Part shown: piece after piece, positions 1 to 6,900 of the stretch
Numbering within the stretch: the stretch's first letter is position 1
How the letters are laid out: each line of letters starts with the position of its first letter
From: Fidelibacterota bacterium
GTDB lineage: Bacteria; Fidelibacterota; Marinisomatia; Marinisomatales; TCS55
NCBI GenBank assembly: GCA_002716525.1
Contig: PBBH01000014.1
Location: forward strand, 1 to 7,417
Length of the DNA stretch: 7,417 bases
Direction of reading: 5' to 3'
Notes under the pieces: generated by a model
What the model was told of the DNA's origin: nothing
Databases searched by the model: none
Seen by the model: only the letters and a program-made list of their open reading frames with translations
Made by a program: the position numbers and the translations under genes

Positions 1-153
1 GTACTTGAAATGGGGGCTTTTGATGAGGAGCCTGACTTCAGCTTTGACGATGGGATGAAGGTTCGAATTTCTTACGAAGAAAAGAGTAACATGGCGAGCA
101 TCTGCATGGTGGGTCCCAAAGTGAAGATTACATGTATGGAGAAGATCAAGTGA
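1..153 (+). CDS. 3' end of an unidentified upstream gene (5' part outside window)
   Basis: Frame 1 is open from the first base to a TGA at 151-153 and gives the last 50 residues of a protein that begins outside the window. I do not recognise the family. The first 29 residues look like ordinary soluble protein, acidic and mixed alpha/beta in character (for example FDEEPDFSFDDGMKVRISYEE). The last 20 or so look odd: four Met and two Cys lie close together, and the coding signal appears to pass to frame 3 (see the next entry). The true gene may therefore end at 206 rather than 153. Same strand as rdgB and directly upstream, so probably in one transcription unit with it. No function is proposed. 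Confidence 0.5.
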   Translation, partial: VLEMGAFDEEPDFSFDDGMKVRISYEEKSNMASICMVGPKVKITCMEKIK

Positions 154-206
154 AATTCCGATGGATAGAGGAAACTGGTAGATTCTCAGGTCTTTTTTCG
201 AGGTAA
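90..206 (+). other. Possible frame-3 continuation of the upstream gene (putative frameshift)
   Basis: Frame 3 is closed by a TAA at 87-89 and then open from 90 to a TAA at 204-206. It encodes 38 protein-like residues, including EDQVKFRWIEETGRFSGLF. No convincing start codon and SD open this segment, so it reads better as the tail of the frame-1 gene after a -1 (or +2) shift somewhere between 90 and about 115. Its stop lies 3 nt before the rdgB start and inside the rdgB ribosome-binding site, the usual spacing within an operon. That favours 206 as the ancestral gene end. I see no canonical X XXY YYZ slippery heptamer in the right phase, so a true indel or a sequence/assembly error is more likely than programmed frameshifting. 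Confidence 0.4.
200..204 (+). promoter_or_regulatory. Ribosome-binding site of rdgB
   Basis: GAGGT lies 5 nt before the TTG at 210 and overlaps the frame-3 TAA (204-206) of the upstream reading frame. It supports the TTG start of rdgB, for which no ATG is available at the right place, and suggests translational coupling with the upstream gene. Confidence 0.6.
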
Positions 207-209
207 TTT

Positions 210-818
210 TTGCAAATTGTATTAGCCACTCATAATCGCGGAAAAATGAAGGAAATGTCTTCAATCCTTGCGCATCTGCCTGTCAAATTATTAACCCTGG
301 ATGATTTTCCACAAATTGGGGAAATACCCGAGACAGGGGAAACCTTAAAGGAAAATGCTTTTATCAAGGCAGAAACGGTCCATCAGAAGACTGGATTGCC
401 TGCTTTAGCTGATGATACAGGTTTGGAAGTAGACGCTTTGGACGGTGCTCCTGGTGTGCATTCTTCCCGGTATGATGGTGAAACAGCCACTTTTGAAGAT
501 AATTGTAGAAAAATGATGCAAGAAATGGATGGCATACCAGCAGAAGAGCGAACTGCGCGGTTTCATACAGTAATTGCCTTCGTGAGCGATAGTGGAAATG
601 AATGGACAGAAGGGATGGTGGAAGGACGTATTTTGGAGAAAAAACAAGGTGATGGAGGATTCGGTTATGATCCACTTTTTTACTATCCTCCCCTAAAAAA
701 GACCTTCGCAGAGCTAAATTCGGAGCAAAAGAATAATATTTCACATCGTGGGAAAGCTTTACGTAATTTCTGCCAAATCCTTGAAAAAAGGATTCTAACA
801 AATAACAGTCAAACATAA
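210..818 (+). CDS. rdgB: XTP/dITP diphosphatase (RdgB/HAM1 family non-canonical purine NTP pyrophosphatase)
   Basis: RdgB hydrolyses dITP, ITP and XTP to the monophosphate and pyrophosphate in the cytoplasm, keeping deaminated purines out of DNA and RNA. The protein has 202 residues, close to the usual length of about 195-205, and is complete. Family motifs appear in order: THNRGK at residues 7-12 (phosphate-binding N-terminal loop); ETLKENAFIKA at 44-54; ADDTGLEVD at 67-75, where Asp69 matches the catalytic/metal-binding Asp of the E. coli enzyme; GAPGVHSSRYDG at 79-90; GDGGFGYDPLF at 147-157 (base recognition); and SHRGKAL at 178-184 (base specificity). The start is TTG, fixed by the family N-terminus (M-x-IVLATHN) and by GAGGT 5 nt upstream. 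The C-terminal 10-12 residues are polar and not conserved. No key residue is missing. Function is known from the family and the motif match is seen directly. Confidence 0.96.
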   Translation: MQIVLATHNRGKMKEMSSILAHLPVKLLTLDDFPQIGEIPETGETLKENAFIKAETVHQKTGLPALADDTGLEVDALDGAPGVHSSRYDGETATFEDNCRKMMQEMDGIPAEERTARFHTVIAFVSDSGNEWTEGMVEGRILEKKQGDGGFGYDPLFYYPPLKKTFAELNSEQKNNISHRGKALRNFCQILEKRILTNNSQT

Positions 819-838
819 GGAGCTGACTATAGCCTGAA

Positions 839-846
839 CGTTAACG
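839..846. repeat. 8-bp palindrome CGTTAACG sharing its core with the 891-902 dyad
   Basis: CGTTAACG is self-complementary and shares GTTAAC with the 12-bp palindrome downstream. A further palindrome, GATTAATC, overlaps the next bases at 847-854. Three short dyads in 64 bases is notable for an intergenic gap, but each alone is short enough to arise by chance in AT-rich DNA. Confidence 0.25.
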
Positions 847-899
847 GATTAATCTGACCGCAAGCGCGGTACCATAGCGCCCGTAAGGGCTTTGTTAAC
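840..899 (+). promoter_or_regulatory. Putative structured RNA leader of sprA: three-way junction
   Basis: Three helices pair by hand. P1 joins GTTAACGGA (840-848) to TTTGTTAAC (891-899): 9 contiguous pairs, two of them G-U. P2 is ACCGC-AAGC-GCGGT (857-870): 5 pairs and a tetraloop. P3 is GCCC-GTAA-GGGC (879-890): 4 G-C pairs closed by a GTAA loop of the stable GNRA class. P3 abuts P1 with no unpaired base, so they could stack; the other junction strands are 8 nt each (849-856 and 871-878). The structure ends 8 nt before the SD at 908. I do not recognise a known riboswitch or ribozyme class. Pairing is seen; a regulatory role is inferred. Confidence 0.4.
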
Positions 900-902
900 A
901 AA
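891..902. repeat. 12-bp perfect palindrome TTTGTTAACAAA
   Basis: This perfect dyad lies just upstream of the sprA SD. Its core GTTAAC recurs in a second palindrome, CGTTAACG, at 839-846. The dyad centres are 54 bp apart, about five turns of B-DNA. It could be a binding site for a dimeric regulator. However, the same bases form the 3' strand of the putative P1 helix, so DNA and RNA explanations compete. Confidence 0.35.
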
Positions 903-907
903 TAATC

Positions 908-916
908 AGGAGGTGG
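908..916 (+). promoter_or_regulatory. Strong ribosome-binding site that sets the sprA start
   Basis: AGGAGGTGG is an almost full match to the anti-SD. The AGGAGG core ends 8 nt before the TTG at 922, which is optimal spacing. This selects 922 over the in-frame TTG at 892, whose upstream bases carry no SD and which would put ten polar residues in front of the signal peptide. Confidence 0.85.
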
Positions 917-921
917 ATTCC

Positions 922-987
922 TTGCATAAAAGGATCCGGTTCGTCAGCTTACTCTTATGGATGACCGTAATTTTTCCTGTTTACGGC
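922..987 (+). other. SprA signal peptide with predicted Gly|Gln cleavage site
   Basis: Residues 1-22 have a basic n-region (MHKRIR), a hydrophobic core (FVSLLLWMTVIFPV) and a short c-region. Val at -3 and Gly at -1 fit signal peptidase I. The first mature residue would then be Gln23 (CAG at 988-990), the residue that glutaminyl cyclase converts to pyroglutamate. No lipobox Cys is present, so this is not a lipoprotein. Confidence 0.75.
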
Positions 988-3900
988 CAGGGGGATCCGT
1001 CCGCCCTTGACCTGCCCAATGACTGGCACCCTCGTACACCTTACCTTTATAATCCCTACAAATCGGATCAACCTTCCCTGGTAATGCCTTATGATTCTTC
1101 GACCTATTCACCCCGGGGCCTGATACGACTACCTTTCTTTATCGTACGGTCAACTCAAATCTCCAAGGATTGGTCTACAATCTCATTGGCGGGTAAATTA
1201 ATTGGTAAATCATATACCATGCCCTTTGTTGCTCCCGTGGACTGGTATTTCAAAAAACAGATTAGGCTCAATAGACAATTAGCCTTTGAAAGAGCCATCC
1301 GCGATACCAGTCGGCTCCGGACCCCTCAGAGTCGAATTCTTCAAGATCGCCGTGGCAGAGGAATTGAAGTAATCGGTATGGATATGGGCAATATTGGGCG
1401 GGTATCTTTGACGGCCCGAGGGAATGTAACAATTAAAGGTAACCTGGTGTTTCAGGATCAGGAACTGATCCGATCCAAGATTAGCGAAACCCGCAATACT
1501 CACCTGGAGTTTGACCAGACACAACGTATCAGTGTGGAAGGGAAAGTTGGTGAACGTGTATCTATCAATGTGGATCATGATTCCGAACGGGATTTCGATT
1601 GGGAAAACAATATTCGTATTGGCTATAAGGGAGAAGAGGATGATATTATCGCAAGTGTTGATGCTGGTAATGTATCCTTGAGCTTGCCCGGATCTCAATC
1701 TCTCATGGGATCAGCGAGCCACCAGGGTTTGTTCGGTATCAAAACAGTTTCCAAACTGGGTCCAATGAATATTACCGCCATTGCTTCAGTTGTAAATACA
1801 GAGAAAAAATCTCAGGAATACAAGGGCAAAAGCGAAGCCCAGACCATTAAAATCCAGGATCATTATTATGTAAAAAATAAATATTTCTTCATCCATGAAT
1901 TCTTTCGAAATGGTATTATTTCTCAAGTCGGTGGGGCTACTATTCAGATTCCACCTTTTTACCCATTAAGAGAAGGGCTTCATCTGATCGGGAATGTGGT
2001 TATTCGGAATTTTGAACTGTACCAACTAGATCAATCAACGAATTCAGAGACCAATCCGGGTACTGCTTTTGCTGATTTGGAAAATCCCAGTGAAAGCCAT
2101 GACCAGACAGGAAATTTTAAGCGTTTAGAGATAGGTCAAGATTATATATTAAGTGAAGATTTGGGTTTTATACGTCTAAGGCAACAGGCGAATGATGAAG
2201 TGCTGGGCTGTACCTTTGTTATTGCGGATCGTTCCACAGGTGATACCCTTATGACCATAGGGCAAGGTGTATCAGTTAATTCAAATCAACTGATAATGAA
2301 AATGATCAAACCAAGGAACCTTACACCTAACCATCCAGTTTGGCCACTGATGTTTAAAAATGTATATTACCTAGGCACTAACAATATTAGTCGAGAAGGG
2401 TTTGAACTGCGCATTGTGAATGATCGCCTACCTGTTCCAAGTCATTTAGATCCTTTAGGTACATCTTATATTACCCATTTTGGTTTGGACAGTCTCAATG
2501 AAAGCGGGGTGCGCACAGCAGATCAGAAAGTCGATCTTACCAACCCCAATATTATCAGTCTGACAGAAGGCGAATTATTTTTCCCCAGTTTTCACCCTTT
2601 TGCGGCGGATACAATTCCCGACGGGAACCAAGCTAGTGGGTTGAAAGGATCACTAGGCGAAGGTAAAATGTATTTTAGTACTCAGCGAACCCAAATTAAT
2701 AACGACAGCCGATTTACCATTGAAGTAGATTATGCCAACCAGAGTTCAACCATCAACTTGGGATTTATGATTGTTGAAGGGAGTGAACAGGTATATAAAG
2801 GGGGTATTCCTCTGAAACGTGGGATTGATTACCAGGTAGATTATTTCAGTGGAACAATTATGCTTTCGGATGATGTGGATCCAAATGCGGATATCAGGGT
2901 GATTTTTGATAGGCATCAAATAACTACTTTTGATAAAAAGACCATTTTAGGAGTTAGGTCGCAAATGGACTTCGGCAAAAATTCATTTATTGGCGGCACG
3001 GCACTGTATTATAACCAGTCAGTGATGAATGAAAAAGTGGAAGTAGGGTATGAACCTATGAGCAATTTTATTTGGGGATTAAATGGACGCTATCAGCAGG
3101 ATTTGCCAGAACTGACCCGTACTCTAGATCGTTTGCCGCTAATAGAGACAGAAAAGTTATCCACTTTTTCTTTTGAAGGTGAATTTGCCCAAATACTCCC
3201 GAACCCCAACCCCATAAACAACCGGGCTACTGGAGATCCAAACGGAGTAGCTTTTATTGATGATTTTGAAGGATCCAAAAGGACCACCTCCATTCCTATT
3301 TTGAGACGTTTCTGGAAAGAAGCATCTGCACCGATAGACTATAAAACTGGAAAAGTATTTACTCAGCGCAATCGGGGGAGGACTAACTGGTTCAATCCTT
3401 TTGTGCAAGTCCGCACCAAGGATATCTGGCCCAACCAGTCTACTTCTATACAGGCCCAGAATGAAACCACTGATATCATGGTCCTCCAGTTTAATCATCG
3501 TGAACACCAGACGGGTGTTTCCAATGATTCGATATGGGGTGGTATTATTACTCCCTTTTATTCCGGTGACTATGATCAAACTCAGACAAAATTCTTTGAA
3601 ATCTGGGTCAAAGGCGGCCAGGGAGTGCTTACTATTGATCTTGGGCAGGTCAGTGAAGACAGGGATGGGAATGGATTATTGAATACTGAAGATATACCTG
3701 TGGGTGGACTTATCGGTGATGGGATTTTAGAGGATGCAGAAGACGTGGGGTTGGATGGATGCTCGGATCAGTTTGAAGATGGATGGGGTTTCTGTCTGGA
3801 TTCTGAAGGGCCTTCCTACTCAGATTACTTATCTTCAGGCGAAAAAGTTTTGATTAATGCTTATAGTGATGTTGACACCCAAGATCCCAATGGTGACAAT

Positions 3901-6900
3901 TGGGATTATTCTGAAGGCAGTAATGACTATTCCCGAATCAATGGAACAGAGAAAAATGCGCTAGATGCAGGAAGATATCCCGATACAGAAGATCTGGATC
4001 GTACCGGATTTTTAGATCGTACTAATGACTTTTTTACCAAATCCATTTCCATGCAGGATACGACTTATTTTGCCGGTGAAACTAAGCGGGATGGTGTACC
4101 GACAGGCTGGCAGCTCTTCCGGGTGCCCTTAGCGGATTTTGATCAAAGCGATGAGAGCCAGCAACGTGAGTGGAATAATATTAACCATTTACGACTCAGT
4201 TTAACCGGCATAGATCAATCTGTTATGCTTCAGATTGCCAAGCTGGAATTGGTGGGTAATGAATGGCAGGAATTGGGTGTTGCTATCGACAGCACTGGAA
4301 AATTTAGTAAAGAAAACGCTGATTCTATTTTTGCTGTATCTGTGATTAATACCGATGATAATGCTGACTACCGACCTCCCGATGGTGTCCAGGGAGAATT
4401 TGACCGCATTAACCAGATTCGGTCCAAGGAACAATCACTGATATTAAAATTTAACGAACTTCCTGGTAGGGCCAGTGGCGCAGCCATGAAAACCCTTCTT
4501 GCTCTTTCCGGCGAACGTGCACAAAGTTACCTTTCCTACGAAAGAATGAAAATGTACGTCTATGGTGCCAGCCCGTGGATCAGTAATGAAAATACCAATG
4601 TGGAAATGTTCATGCGCTTTGGATTTGGAGATAATTATTATGAATTAATCCAACCGGTTTATGATGGTTGGGATGAAGGAAAAAATCGTAATTCTATTGA
4701 TCTGGACCTGGAATGGCTATCTCGCCTTAAACTGCAGGATTCATCTTCAGTTAAAAAATATAGTGAAACGGATATTTTCTCTTATTCTACTGATTTTAAG
4801 GAATACCGGTTTACCGATGATTTGGGTGTGGAAACAGGAAAGGTTATTCGTATCAAGGGACAGCCGGCACTGAATCGCATCAAATATTTCATTGTTGGTG
4901 TGAAAAACCTGGCTGAAACACCGATTAGTGGAGAGGTATGGCTCGATGAACTCAGGTTGAGTAATGTGAACCGCGATAAAGGTGTATCTATGCGGGTTCA
5001 GAGCCGTTTCAACCTTGCAGATGTAATCAACACCTCATTTGCATATCAGCGTCAGGATGCAGACTTTCATATGCTTCAGCGCAGGCTGGGATCGAATAAA
5101 TCAAACGAAAGTATTAATATCAATACGGGACTTAGTTTGGACAAGTTTCTGCCGTCTACCTGGGGCATGAAAATTCCCATATCCACCAGTATTAGAAATT
5201 CGGTGAGTCGACCTAAATATTTCCCGGGTCAGGATGTATTGGTGGATAAAGGAAATGTGCCAGACTCCATTCAGGCGAAAACGAATGCATTGTCGTTTAC
5301 CATTTCTGGCTCTAAGTCATCTAAATCAGATAATAAAATCATAAAATATACCATTGACCGTTTGAATACCCGTTTCACCGCTACTCGGCAATCCATGTCT
5401 AATGAGATTCAAAAAGAAGTATTAAATGAGAGTTACATGGGACAGGTGAATTATGCTCTTCCCTTTGGCAGAAATAATTATGTAATGCCATTTAAATGGA
5501 TGTCTTCCGTTCCCTGGATTGGAGAAAAACTAGGAAAAACACAATTGTATTACACCCCTGCAAACGTTAATGCATCGTTAAACTTTAATGAGAAATTGAC
5601 CCAGAAAACACCGCGCCGTGGAAATAAGTCTCCCGATGATTATAATTTTGGATTGAACCAGATTTACGCTTTGGATTATAAAATAACGGAATCTGTTAAT
5701 TCGAAATATAGCCGCACAATTAGAAGTAATTTAAATGACTATCGTGGGTATCTCACCAATGCATTGAAAAACGGTGATCCGGGTGTCGTGACCGACATCA
5801 CTGAAAATTTTACATCCTCGTTCAGTCCCCTATTGACCGATTGGCTCAAACCAACTTTTAATTATTCTGCCAATTATCGCTGGAATAAAGCGCGCGACAG
5901 AAGTGTTGAAGGTGCCAATATTGGTAACCAGTTTCGCTTTTCGACTGGTATTAGCCTTTCCCCTGTTAGATTAGTTGAATTGATTTATAAACCTAGTGGA
6001 GCAGGAAGTACTCCCCAGCGGAGTCGAGCACCGCAACCAGCTCGATCAAGAACAGAAATTCCCAGAGGTGAGGAAAAGGAGAAAGAAGGGGACATGCGTC
6101 GACCCCAAGAAAGGACCGAGTCGGAGCCAAAACAGGAACAAACCCCTGAAATAGATGTCAAGAAGCCGTCCAAGTTTGCAGAAAGCGAAGTGTTGAAAAA
6201 ATTTCATGGCTGGATGAGAAAAGTGACTCCGATCAATATTTCTTATACGGAAAATGTGAATAAAACAGGAATGGGTATCTTAGGTGAAGTTCCCCTTGGA
6301 TATCGTTTTGGTTGGGCTCGTGAGCATGGCCTGGAGCATACCGAGCAGGTTGGGAGCAATACAGGAGACTGGGATCATAAACGGGATTTTTCTGTTCGAT
6401 CAGGATTAAATCTTACACGGTCCTTGTCTATGAACTTCAATTATGCCCAGAATGTATCCAGCAACCGCCGCGGCTCTGGGATGGAACAGCGCTCTATGTC
6501 TCGAGATTATCTTTCATATGGGAAACATTTGGAAAATGGTTTCCCCTTCGTTGGTTGGTCGGTTCGTCTGACTGGGCTCGAAAGAAATAAATTTATCAGC
6601 AAATTTGTTCGTACCATGAGCATGGATCATGGCACCCATGGGAAAGAAACACGGGCATGGCAGTTTGATCAGTTTAGTGGACCCTCAATACCTTTTTTTG
6701 GATTAAATGACTTTATTTTTAATTATGCGGATAAAGAACGTACCTCCCGTGTTAATATGAATTTCTCTCCCTTAATAGGTGCAACTATGTCTTTGAAAAA
6801 AGGAATAGCAATTAACATGCGCCACAACCGCACCATCTCCCGGGAAGAATCGGCCAATGGCGGAAAGAAAATTTTCCATGACCAAACCTATTTGATAACA

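Larger units (their letters stand above)
819..921 (+). other. rdgB-sprA intergenic region
   Basis: This 103-nt gap contains no convincing gene. It holds a hand-foldable RNA structure (840-899), two dyads sharing GTTAAC, and the strong sprA SD. I cannot point to a convincing -35/-10 pair or to a Bacteroidota-type TTTG/TAnnTTTG promoter, so I cannot say whether sprA has its own promoter here or is read through from rdgB. There is also no strong intrinsic terminator after rdgB. Confidence 0.7.

Noticed and set aside
107..130. Programmed -1 frameshift site at GGGTCCCAAAG
   Set aside because: The bases do not form an X XXY YYZ heptamer in the frame-1 phase, and re-pairing after slippage would be poor.
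364..816. 150-codon minus-strand open frame opposite rdgB
   Set aside because: It lies wholly within a gene with firm family motifs, its translation is rich in Phe, His, Leu and Ser as expected of an antisense shadow, and no SD or plausible family supports it.
834..857. Leader peptide starting with CTG behind AAGGAG (817-822)
   Set aside because: CTG is a rare start, the spacing of 11 nt is long, and the seven-residue peptide has no attenuation-like codon run.
849..878. Hammerhead or other self-cleaving ribozyme, suggested by a CTGA next to a helix in a three-way junction
   Set aside because: The conserved hammerhead core (CUGANGA and GAAA at the junction) is absent, and no cleavage-site motif fits. 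I could not match twister, pistol or similar cores either.
879..896. Intrinsic terminator GCCC-GTAA-GGGC followed by TTTGTT
   Set aside because: The stem has only four pairs and the T-run is interrupted by G after three bases. Together with P1 and P2 it fits better as one arm of a larger leader structure.
1279..1698. 139-codon minus-strand open frame opposite the SprA N-terminal domain
   Set aside because: It is antisense to conserved SprA motifs (GKVGERVSIN, AGNVS), and its sequence has no recognisable domain.
3157..3579. 140-codon minus-strand open frame opposite the IDDFEG region
   Set aside because: It is fully inside sprA, resembles no family, and has no independent start signal.
3401..3682. 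93-codon plus-strand open frame in another frame of sprA
   Set aside because: The sprA frame is unbroken here with family motifs on both sides, and this alternative frame lacks an SD and a protein-like composition.
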